Below, piece by piece: positions 1 to 5,974 of a stretch of DNA of 6,769 bases; position 1 is the stretch's first letter; the number at the start of each line of letters is the position of its first letter. The translations under genes and the position numbers were made by a program. The notes beneath the pieces are model-generated. The model ran no database searches and had not been told where the DNA came from. It was given only the letters and a program-made list of their open reading frames with translations. Location of the stretch: NCBI GenBank assembly GCA_015489055.1, contig WFMO01000108.1:1-6769 (forward strand), read 5' to 3'. The stretch comes from Helicobacteraceae bacterium. Lineage in GTDB: Bacteria; Campylobacterota; Campylobacteria; Campylobacterales; Sulfurimonadaceae.

Positions 1-1354
1 ATAAACCAAGTGATTTATTATCTTTTGCAAACTCTCTCTCACCTTGTACTACTGAAATAGTAACTGCCGGCTGATTATCTTCCGCTGTTGAGAAGATTTG
101 AGATTTTTTAACAGGAATAGTTGTACCTTTTTCTATAATCTTAGTTGCCACACCACCTAATGTCTCAATTCCAAGAGAAAGAGGAGTAACATCTAGTAAA
201 AGCACATCTTTAACATCCCCGCGTAATACACCACCTTGTATTGCGGCACCTGCGGCAACGACCTCATCAGGATTAACTCCTTTGTTTAGCTCTTTGCCGT
301 CAAAATAATCTGAAACCATTTTTTGAGCCAACGGAACACGGGTTGAGCCGCCAACCATGATAATCTCGTTAATTTCATTTTTTTGAAGGTCAGCATCTTT
401 CATGGCTGTCTGGATATGAGTTATCGTTTCTTTGACAAGCGATTCAATCATACCTTCAAATTTTGCACGCGTTAGTTTCGTAACAAGGTGTTTTGGTCCT
501 GTTGCATCAGCTGTAATAAATGGGAGATTAATTTCTGTTTCTTGAGCAGAACTTAACTCTTTTTTAGCATTTTCAGCAGCATCTTTTAATCTTTGAAGTG
601 CCATTTTATCATTTTTTAGATCTATACCGTTATCATTTTTAAATTCAGAGACTAAAAAATCAACGATTTTATTGTCAAAATCATCACCACCTAAAAATGC
701 ATTACCATCAGTTGATAACACCTCAAAAGTACCATCGCTTATCTCTAGCGTAGTTACATCAAAAGTACCGCCGCCTAAATCATAAACAAGCACTTTTTCT
801 TCGCTTTTGCTCTCTAAGCCATACGCCAATGCCGATGCTGTAGGTTCATTGATTATACGCAGTACGTTAAGTCCCGCAATCGTACCGGCATCTTTGGTAG
901 CTTTTCTTTGTGCATCATTAAAATAAGCAGGAACCGTAATAACGGCGTCAGTTACTTTTTGACCAAGATAACTCTCTGCATCCTCTTTTAATTTTGTAAG
1001 GATTTTTGCTGAAATCTCTTGAGGTGTATATACTTTGCCCGCGACATCAACTGCAGCCATGCCATCTTTGCTGACTATTTTATATGTAACTTTATTTAAA
1101 GCTTCTTTTGCTTTATCCTCATCCATCATAAGACCCATAATTCTCTTTATAGAAGATATAGTTTTGTGTGGATTTGTAATTGCTTGACGTTTTGCAGGGT
1201 CTCCTACTAAAACTTCACCTTTATCTGTAAATGCTACAACTGACGGAGTAGTGTTTTTACCCTCTTTGTTTGGGATGATTTTAGCCTCACCGCCTTCATA
1301 AACTGCTACACATGAATTTGTTGTTCCTAAATCTATACCTATTACTTTACTCAT
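1..1354 (-). CDS. dnaK: Molecular chaperone DnaK (Hsp70), N-terminal 451 residues, cut by window edge
   Basis: This is the ATP-dependent cytosolic Hsp70 chaperone that folds and disaggregates proteins together with DnaJ and GrpE. The frame reads open from ATG at 1354-1352 to the window edge without a stop, giving 451 residues of a family usually about 620-640 long. Visible are the phosphate-1 loop [14 protein letters not shown] (residues 5-18), the catalytic lysine context SIKRI (Lys70), [14 protein letters not shown] (137-150), [14 protein letters not shown] (166-179), the phosphate-2 loop YDLGGGTFD (191-199) and the adenosine motif MVGGSTRVP (333-341). The interdomain linker DVLLLD lies at 383-388, and the substrate-binding beta domain follows ([14 protein letters not shown], 388-401). 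The C-terminal lid lies outside the window. An AAAAAGG ribosome-binding site sits 7 nt before the ATG. The gene follows grpE after 53 bp with no visible promoter of its own, so it is probably read from the grpE promoter. Confidence 0.98.
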   Translation of the reverse strand, partial: MSKVIGIDLGTTNSCVAVYEGGEAKIIPNKEGKNTTPSVVAFTDKGEVLVGDPAKRQAITNPHKTISSIKRIMGLMMDEDKAKEALNKVTYKIVSKDGMAAVDVAGKVYTPQEISAKILTKLKEDAESYLGQKVTDAVITVPAYFNDAQRKATKDAGTIAGLNVLRIINEPTASALAYGLESKSEEKVLVYDLGGGTFDVTTLEISDGTFEVLSTDGNAFLGGDDFDNKIVDFLVSEFKNDNGIDLKNDKMALQRLKDAAENAKKELSSAQETEINLPFITADATGPKHLVTKLTRAKFEGMIESLVKETITHIQTAMKDADLQKNEINEIIMVGGSTRVPLAQKMVSDYFDGKELNKGVNPDEVVAAGAAIQGGVLRGDVKDVLLLDVTPLSLGIETLGGVATKIIEKGTTIPVKKSQIFSTAEDNQPAVTISVVQGEREFAKDNKSLGL

Positions 1355-1407
1355 TTTTATACCTTTTTAATTATTTGTTATAAATTTGTAATAATTTTTA
1401 ACTAATG

Positions 1408-1968
1408 TTAATTGGCTATTACAACCATGGCATCTCTTAAGGGTCTGTCTTTGTATCTATACCCTTTTTGAAATGTTTCTACAATCTGACCACTTTCGTG
1501 TTCCTCGCTGTCAACTTGCTGTACGGCGTGATGAATGCTTGGATCAAATGCTTCATCTTCGCTCACTGGTGTGACACCATGTTTTTCCAGCGTTGTTAGA
1601 AAAAGCTTCATAGTTAACTCTATACCTTCTTTTAACTTTTCTAACAGCTCTTGTGCCGGAGCATCTGATTGTGTCGCGGTTATTGCCATAGATAATGAAT
1701 CTATAACAGGAATCAAATCTTTGGCAAATTTTTCATTTGCATATTCAACTGCCTGATATTTTTCTCTCTCTAAGCGTTTTTTAATATTCTCAAAATCTGC
1801 ATGTACTCTTGCATATTTATCTGCAAGCTGCATATTTTGTTCTCTTAACTCTTCTAATTCGTCTGAGTTTTCAGCTCTTAATTCCTTAGAATCTTCAATT
1901 TCATTGTTTTCGTTATTTTCAATTTCCTCTTTTTGTGAGGATTGCTTATTTTGCTCATCTTGTGACAT
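1408..1968 (-). CDS. grpE: Nucleotide exchange factor GrpE
   Basis: GrpE is the homodimeric exchange factor that releases ADP from DnaK. The 186-residue protein has the usual GrpE length. It shows a highly charged, Glu/Asn-rich disordered N-terminus (about 1-35), a long coiled-coil helix (about 36-80, including VHADFENIKKRLEREK) and the C-terminal beta domain carrying the family signature: FDPSIHHAVQQV (141-152), then GYRYKDRPLRDAMVVIA (169-185). The ATG at 1968-1966 has an AAGGAG ribosome-binding site 9 nt upstream. A good sigma70-type promoter lies 34-63 bp upstream of the start, so grpE appears to be the first gene of its transcript, with dnaK second. In Campylobacter and Helicobacter the repressor gene hrcA normally sits just upstream; here that place is taken by a divergent unrelated gene. 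Confidence 0.97.
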   Translation of the reverse strand: MSQDEQNKQSSQKEEIENNENNEIEDSKELRAENSDELEELREQNMQLADKYARVHADFENIKKRLEREKYQAVEYANEKFAKDLIPVIDSLSMAITATQSDAPAQELLEKLKEGIELTMKLFLTTLEKHGVTPVSEDEAFDPSIHHAVQQVDSEEHESGQIVETFQKGYRYKDRPLRDAMVVIAN

Positions 1969-2001
1969 ATAATATGACTCCTTTTTTTGAAATCCAGATG
2001 T

Positions 2002-2031
2002 ATTCTATCATATTGAGTCGTTCTTTGTCAA
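2002..2031 (-). promoter_or_regulatory. Sigma70-type promoter for grpE-dnaK
   Basis: On the minus strand, TTGACA (2031-2026) and TAGAAT (2007-2002) are separated by 18 bp, and a TGA directly precedes the -10 box (extended -10). The -35 box is a perfect consensus match, which is unusual in this AT-rich lineage. Transcription should start near 1995 and leave a short leader of about 27 nt that contains the AAGGAG ribosome-binding site. I assigned this by eye, without scoring. Confidence 0.7.
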
Positions 2032-2032
2032 G
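2012..2032. promoter_or_regulatory. HAIR-like candidate operator for HspR
   Basis: Read on the minus strand this is CTTGACA-N7-ACTCAAT, against the published HAIR consensus CTTGAGT-N7-ACTCAAG. That is 11 of 14 positions with exactly the right 7-nt gap. It overlaps the -35 box and much of the spacer of the grpE promoter, where a bound repressor would block RNA polymerase. HspR, a MerR-family heat-shock repressor, controls chaperone genes through HAIR-like sites in Helicobacter and Campylobacter. Caveat: the left arm contains the TTGACA -35 box, so part of the match could simply be promoter consensus. No hspR gene is in the window. Confidence 0.45.
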
Positions 2033-2095
2033 TGTATCTTTATATTTTTTATTTAGAAAAGTTGAGCCACTTAATATCAAGTTATATTTTATAAG

Positions 2096-2122
2096 TTGCA
2101 ATTGGTTGACTTGTGGTATAAT
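2096..2122 (+). promoter_or_regulatory. Extended -10 promoter for the 487-residue gene and dnaX
   Basis: A perfect TATAAT (2117-2122) is preceded by TGG at 2114-2116, giving an extended -10. A weak TTGCAA at 2096-2101 lies 15 bp upstream as a possible -35, and the surroundings are AT-rich, as is common for Campylobacterota promoters. Transcription would start near 2129, about 34 nt before the ATG at 2163. It is divergent from the grpE promoter; the two -10 boxes are 109 bp apart. Confidence 0.5.
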
Positions 2123-2162
2123 CTTACAATATTTTATGTTTGGCAAATAAAGGATTTTATCG

Positions 2163-3626
2163 ATGAAGTATTTTTGGTTTTTAGTTGGTTTTGTCGTACT
2201 TATTTTTATATTATTTTATGTAGTAGTGTTTACGCATACAGGCAACAACATAGTTCGTCCGATTGTTCAAAGTGAGATAATAAAACGTACAATGACACCA
2301 GCTAAAGTTACAAAATTTTCTTTGTCGGTAAAACATATAGATGTTAGAATCAAGCTTGATAAATATAACAGTTTATCGTTGATGGGCGACTATTCACTGT
2401 TATCAAATAAGCTTGATTTGAAATATAATATAAGTTTTAATAAGCTTCAGACTCTACACAGAGTAACTAAAAAAAGATTATACGGAAAACTTTACACGCA
2501 CGGAACGATAACTGGAACATTGAAACTTTTGCATATAGACGGTGTCTCAAATATCGCGAACAGCCGAACCATCTATCATATAACAGTTGCTAATTCACAA
2601 CTGACTTCTATCACAGCCTCTGTTAAAGGTGCAAAAATACAACAATTATTGGCTCTGATAGCAAAGCCCGCATATATAGATGCCAAGACGAATATAGATA
2701 TTGACTTTAAAAATATCACGCCTCACAAATTAGACGGAGATGCAAAAATAGCACTATTTGACACATTATTTAATTATCCATTAATAAAAAGAGATTTTAA
2801 TATCACGCTTCCTAAAACAACTTTGAGCATGAATATGAATGTAAAGATGAAAAAAAATGATGCTATTTACAATTACGTACTAAATTCAAATCTCTCACAC
2901 ATCACATCAAGCGGCGTTGTCGTGCCTCAGCCTTTTCATATAGACGGTAGATATAATATATACATGAAGAATCTTGCACTTCTTGCACCTCTTACTAAAA
3001 GAGTGCTTCATGGTCCTTTATACTTTAAAGGTACAATTAAAGGCAATTTGAAAGCTTTACATGTAAACGGTTATTCAAAAACGCTGCGCGGTAATATTGA
3101 CGCTGTTTTAAAAGGTAAAACACTGCAGGCAAAACTGAAAAATATCCAAACAATGCCTATTTTATATATTTTAGGATATCCGGGTGTCTTTAACTCTGTT
3201 GTGAATGCAGATATGACTTATGATACGCTTAGTAAATCAGGCGCATTAAACGGAAAATTGATAAACGGTCATTTTACACAAAATCTTGTTTTATCATTAG
3301 TGAGACGGTATGCAAATGTTAATCTTTACAATCAACGATTTGACGGAGATATATCAACTAAGATAGACAAAGATACCACCTTTTCAAATATAGCACTAAA
3401 ATCTAATAATGCTTCAATAATAACAAAAAATATGTTGTTAGATTCTAAAACTAATGCTATAAAAGCAAAAATTAATATCGTCGCTAACGGCAACCCTTTA
3501 ACGATTAATCTATCAGGAAATATTAAAAAACCGCATGTAAGTCTAAATGTTAAAAAATTACTGCAAAAAAAAGCGTCAAAAGCTATAAAAAAGCAGGTAT
3601 CAAATCTTTTAAAGAGATTTTTTTAA
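2163..3626 (+). CDS. Unrecognised membrane-anchored periplasmic protein, AsmA/TamB-like, with internal duplication
   Basis: I do not recognise a named family with certainty. The 487-residue protein begins with one hydrophobic segment (about residues 4-23) with little positive charge before it; it reads as an uncleaved signal anchor with the rest in the periplasm. The body is a succession of short alternating polar/hydrophobic beta-strand-like stretches with many Asn, Lys, Thr and G-x-l-x-G turns, typical of the AsmA/TamB/DUF748 group of envelope proteins linked to lipid transport or outer-membrane maintenance. The C-terminus GNPLTINLSGNIKKPHVSLN (442-461) resembles the last strands of AsmA-type proteins and is followed by a Lys-rich amphipathic tail. 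A module of about 107 residues occurs twice (about 88-195 and 264-370). The ATG has AAAGGA 8 nt upstream. dnaX follows after 15 bp, so the two are probably co-transcribed. Product function is inferred only from overall character; the reading frame itself is secure. Confidence 0.85.
   Translation: MKYFWFLVGFVVLIFILFYVVVFTHTGNNIVRPIVQSEIIKRTMTPAKVTKFSLSVKHIDVRIKLDKYNSLSLMGDYSLLSNKLDLKYNISFNKLQTLHRVTKKRLYGKLYTHGTITGTLKLLHIDGVSNIANSRTIYHITVANSQLTSITASVKGAKIQQLLALIAKPAYIDAKTNIDIDFKNITPHKLDGDAKIALFDTLFNYPLIKRDFNITLPKTTLSMNMNVKMKKNDAIYNYVLNSNLSHITSSGVVVPQPFHIDGRYNIYMKNLALLAPLTKRVLHGPLYFKGTIKGNLKALHVNGYSKTLRGNIDAVLKGKTLQAKLKNIQTMPILYILGYPGVFNSVVNADMTYDTLSKSGALNGKLINGHFTQNLVLSLVRRYANVNLYNQRFDGDISTKIDKDTTFSNIALKSNNASIITKNMLLDSKTNAIKAKINIVANGNPLTINLSGNIKKPHVSLNVKKLLQKKASKAIKKQVSNLLKRFF
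2484..2552 (+). repeat. Conserved core of internal protein repeat, copy 1
   Basis: Encodes residues 108-130 of the AsmA-like protein, from GKLYTHGTITG to LLHIDGVSN. It matches residues 284-306 at 13 of 23 positions without a gap. The wider repeat unit is about residues 88-195. The similarity is at protein level; the DNA of the two copies has drifted, so this is an old duplication and not a recombinogenic DNA repeat. Confidence 0.7.
3012..3080 (+). repeat. Conserved core of internal protein repeat, copy 2
   Basis: Encodes residues 284-306, from GPLYFKGTIKG to ALHVNGYSK, the counterpart of residues 108-130. Both copies are preceded by a YNI strand and a helix-like L..L...TK(K)R segment, and followed about 35 residues later by a hydrophobic L-x-L/I-x-x-x-P stretch (LALIAKP in copy 1, LYILGYP in copy 2) and then an N-x-D strand. 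The similarity therefore extends beyond the core, over about residues 264-370. Confidence 0.7.
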
Positions 3627-3641
3627 TAAAGGATATTTGAT

Positions 3642-5300
3642 TTGAATGAAACACCTCAGGCGTTAGCTCTTAAATATAGACCTACAACTTTTAAGGAATT
3701 GATAGGACAGGAGAGCGTATCTCAAACACTTTCACTTGCAATCGAGTCCAATAGAGTATCGCATGCATATCTTTTTTCAGGTCTCAGGGGAAGCGGTAAA
3801 ACATCAACCGCGCGTATATTTTCAAAAGCTTTGTTGTGTGATAAAGGACCGACAGCAACGCCATGCGGGGTATGCGAAAATTGTGTGCTTGCAAGCGAGT
3901 CAAGACATATGGATATTATCGAAATGGATGGTGCATCTAATCGCGGAATAGACGATATAAGAGCGTTAATCGAGCAAACAAAATACAAGCCTAGTATAAG
4001 TAGGTACAAGATATTTATAATTGATGAAGTTCATATGCTCACTCCCCAGGCTTTTAATGCTCTTTTAAAAACGCTTGAGGAGCCGCCGGAGTATGTTAAA
4101 TTTATCTTAGCTACAACTGATCCGCTAAAACTCCCCGCTACTATATTATCAAGGACTCAGCATTTTAGATTTAAACATATCTCTGTTAAAAATGTTTCCC
4201 ACCATTTAGCACATATACTTCAAGAGGAGGGCGTTGAATATGAATCAGAGGCGCTTGATATTTTAGCGCGCAGCGGACACGGGAGTCTCAGGGATTCGAT
4301 TACGCTTTTAGATCAGGCTATTATCTATTCAAAACGCTTTGTGGATGTTCGTACTGTTACAGGTATGCTGGGTCTTGTCGATCCTCATGTTGTTGCTGAT
4401 ATTTTTACGGCGATAATAGATAAAGATTATACCGGGCTTATGCAATTTATAAAAGAACTTGAAGAGTATGATGCCCAGATGGTAGCAGATGAGTTGATTG
4501 CATATTTAAAAGAGAGAATGTATGCACAAGATACCAGGTTTTCAACACTTCTGATAGATAGATTTTTTAGAATTTTGAGCCAATCTAAACAACTTTTTTC
4601 AATCAACGCAGATGGAGGCTTTGTACTTTCTTTACTGTTTTTTAAGATGGTGGAAGCTATGCATATCAAAGAAATTGATCAGATGATAGATGCTTTGCAA
4701 AGCGATATAAAGCCACCGGATATTTCAGTAAAACAGGTATCTTCAAGATCTGAACCACCCATTAAACAAACGCAGCCATCAATATCAAAGGATAATAATG
4801 CTCAAAAACTTTATCATGAACTTGTTGCTCAGATAACAGATAGAAATGCGGCGATAGGGGAGTGTTTTAAGAATCATATTACATTTGTGTCGTTTAAAGA
4901 TAATGTACTAAGCTGGGAGAGTTGCGTTGATGATGAGTGCAAAAAAGCTTTAAGACACGGGTTTGGCGTTATAAAACAGATGGTGCGTGAAATTTTTGGT
5001 TTTGAAACAGTGATGAAAAATATCCCATGTTCAAAAAACAGTGATAAAAATAATGTAGACATTGGGCAAAAGCTCGTAGAAGAAAAACCCAAAGAAGTCG
5101 TCAATAGCGATGAGGTTATGCAGTCAGCTTCAACGGTGCAGGAGATAGAGACAGGAAGTGGCAGTTGTGTGGCAAATCATTTTGACGGTGACAGATCAAC
5201 TCAGGAATATAATGCCGATGAAATCTTAAACGAGGAGATAGTAAAAAAATCTATCGAATTGTTTGAAGCTACTAAAGTGACCATTCAGTCTAAAGTTTAA
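3642..5300 (+). CDS. dnaX: DNA polymerase III clamp-loader subunit tau/gamma (DnaX)
   Basis: This AAA+ ATPase subunit loads the sliding clamp onto primed DNA and links the replicase parts. The 552-residue protein starts with the conserved ALALKYRPTTFKELIGQ. It shows Walker A GLRGSGKT (47-54), four zinc cysteines (66, 75, 78, 81), Walker B IFIIDEVH (124-131), TLEEPPE (144-150), sensor 1 ILATTDP (155-161), the arginine-finger motif LSRTQHF (169-175, Thr in place of the Cys of the E. coli SRC motif) and sensor 2 GSLRDS (214-219). Domain III spans about 245-355, a C-terminal folded region about 385-460, and a polar tail of low complexity follows. The start is TTG at 3642, with AAAGGA 8 nt upstream; no in-frame ATG precedes KYRP, which every family member keeps. 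A slippery A AAA AAC lies at codons 464-466. It follows the AsmA-like gene by 15 bp and converges on comF. Confidence 0.96.
   Translation: MNETPQALALKYRPTTFKELIGQESVSQTLSLAIESNRVSHAYLFSGLRGSGKTSTARIFSKALLCDKGPTATPCGVCENCVLASESRHMDIIEMDGASNRGIDDIRALIEQTKYKPSISRYKIFIIDEVHMLTPQAFNALLKTLEEPPEYVKFILATTDPLKLPATILSRTQHFRFKHISVKNVSHHLAHILQEEGVEYESEALDILARSGHGSLRDSITLLDQAIIYSKRFVDVRTVTGMLGLVDPHVVADIFTAIIDKDYTGLMQFIKELEEYDAQMVADELIAYLKERMYAQDTRFSTLLIDRFFRILSQSKQLFSINADGGFVLSLLFFKMVEAMHIKEIDQMIDALQSDIKPPDISVKQVSSRSEPPIKQTQPSISKDNNAQKLYHELVAQITDRNAAIGECFKNHITFVSFKDNVLSWESCVDDECKKALRHGFGVIKQMVREIFGFETVMKNIPCSKNSDKNNVDIGQKLVEEKPKEVVNSDEVMQSASTVQEIETGSGSCVANHFDGDRSTQEYNADEILNEEIVKKSIELFEATKVTIQSKV
5033..5044 (+). 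promoter_or_regulatory. Candidate -1 programmed frameshift site in dnaX
   Basis: The zero frame reads TCA AAA AAC AGT GAT. The heptamer A AAA AAC fits the X XXY YYZ rule for tandem tRNA slippage. After a -1 shift the next codons are CAG TGA, so translation would stop one residue later and give a product of about 467 residues lacking the last 86-residue tail. E. coli dnaX has the same layout (A AAA AAG AGT GAC, then GAG TGA). I see no Shine-Dalgarno-like stimulator in the 15 nt upstream, and only weak hairpin potential downstream (AATGT/ACATT at about 5053-5064), so use of the site is unproven. Confidence 0.35.
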
Positions 5301-5388
5301 GTTAGCTAAGGCTAGTTTTGCAAAAATCTGCCTTGTATCTGTACCTTTTGCTTATCGCTGTTGGTTGGTTTTATTTTTGGATAGGTAC
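5301..5388. other. Convergent spacer between dnaX and comF
   Basis: This 88-bp stretch lies between the stops of two converging genes. No strong intrinsic terminator is visible. Weak candidates are a 4-bp TAGC/GCTA stem followed by TTTT (5303-5318) and widely spaced GCAAAA/TTTTGC arms at 5320-5325 and 5346-5351. On the plus strand it carries a TTG-initiated frame from 5318 whose first residues are strongly hydrophobic, but the frame runs antisense into comF and is not called as a gene. Confidence 0.5.
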
Positions 5389-5961
5389 TTACTCTTGTGC
5401 GTCTGCTAGTGTCAGACAAAAAAGTATATCCTTGCTCTCTTTTTGTAACGCATTGCAGCCTTGCGTGAGAGTTAACCCTGTTGTTATAATATCATCAACC
5501 AAAATAGCATTTTGTTGTTGAAAGTTTTTAACTTTAAAATTTCTTGGGTTTTTTAATCTTTCTTCGTATGTTTTAGAGGAGTAGGTTACATGGTTTGTGC
5601 TTCTTAATCTACATGTAAGAGGCGTTATATATCTGCTTTTTAGCGCTTTGTTTAGTATCGCGGTGTGTGCGTACCCGTTTTTAGCCCTGTCATCTATTGC
5701 TATAGCTGCAATATCTTCATTGAAAATAAACTCATCGGCAAATTTTTTAAATGCACAGTGCGCTAAAATGGTATAGATATAATAACCTAAATCCGTATGC
5801 TTTGTGTGAATAAGATCCTTGATATCTTGATATTTATAAAATGAAATAACTTCTATATTATTTAAAATCTTGCGTTTATATATGGATGGTTGTAAAAATT
5901 CATCTTTACATGTAGAGCATATATGCGCAAGAGATAATCGCTCACAAAGCAGACACTTCAA
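5389..5961 (-). CDS. comF: ComF family protein (phosphoribosyltransferase-like)
   Basis: ComF-type proteins have a small N-terminal zinc ribbon and a type I phosphoribosyltransferase fold; in transformable bacteria they help import single-stranded DNA during competence. This 190-residue copy keeps the ribbon as CLLC (Cys3, Cys6) and CSTC (Cys15, Cys18), the R..N region (RLKNPRNF, 135-142) that precedes the PRPP site, and the PRPP loop AILVDDIITTGLT (152-164). Its length is slightly below the usual 200-240. The start is TTG at 5961-5959: an in-frame TAG lies two codons upstream and the zinc cysteines begin at residue 3, so no other start fits. Its ribosome-binding site is poor (an A-rich AAGA 7 nt upstream). 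The lepA stop is 13 bp upstream, so translation may depend on coupling to lepA. Biochemical activity is inferred from the family. Confidence 0.9.
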   Translation of the reverse strand: MKCLLCERLSLAHICSTCKDEFLQPSIYKRKILNNIEVISFYKYQDIKDLIHTKHTDLGYYIYTILAHCAFKKFADEFIFNEDIAAIAIDDRAKNGYAHTAILNKALKSRYITPLTCRLRSTNHVTYSSKTYEERLKNPRNFKVKNFQQQNAILVDDIITTGLTLTQGCNALQKESKDILFCLTLADAQE

Positions 5962-5974
5962 AGACTAATCTTTT

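Noticed and set aside
1535..1756. Plus-strand frame of 73 codons inside grpE
   Set aside because: It is fully antisense to grpE, has no ribosome-binding site and no recognisable domain; grpE explains the region.
2106..2122. TTGACT upstream of TATAAT read as a -35/-10 pair
   Set aside because: The spacing is only 5 bp, far too short; the extended -10 alone with a weak TTGCAA is the better reading.
1935..2150. Overlapping short frames on both strands across the grpE upstream region
   Set aside because: They run through the promoters and the start of grpE, and their composition is that of translated AT-rich spacer.
1969..2162. CIRCE operator for HrcA
   Set aside because: I looked for TTAGCACTC-N9-GAGTGCTAA and its half-sites on both strands in the grpE upstream region and found none.
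3565..3572. Run of eight A near the 3' end of the AsmA-like gene as a phase-variation tract
   Set aside because: A run of eight is short for contingency switching and lies only about 18 codons from the stop, so slippage would alter just the Lys-rich tail; such runs are expected in AT-rich Lys codons.
3722..4009. Antisense and alternate-frame ORFs inside dnaX (also about 3736-3951, 4427-4669, 4874-5104)
   Set aside because: They are shadows of a clearly coding, conserved dnaX frame and show no independent features.
4147..4167. Thr in place of Cys in the DnaX SRC arginine-finger motif (LSRTQHF)
   Set aside because: The catalytic Arg is kept, and Thr at this place is, as far as I recall, ordinary in Campylobacterota DnaX.
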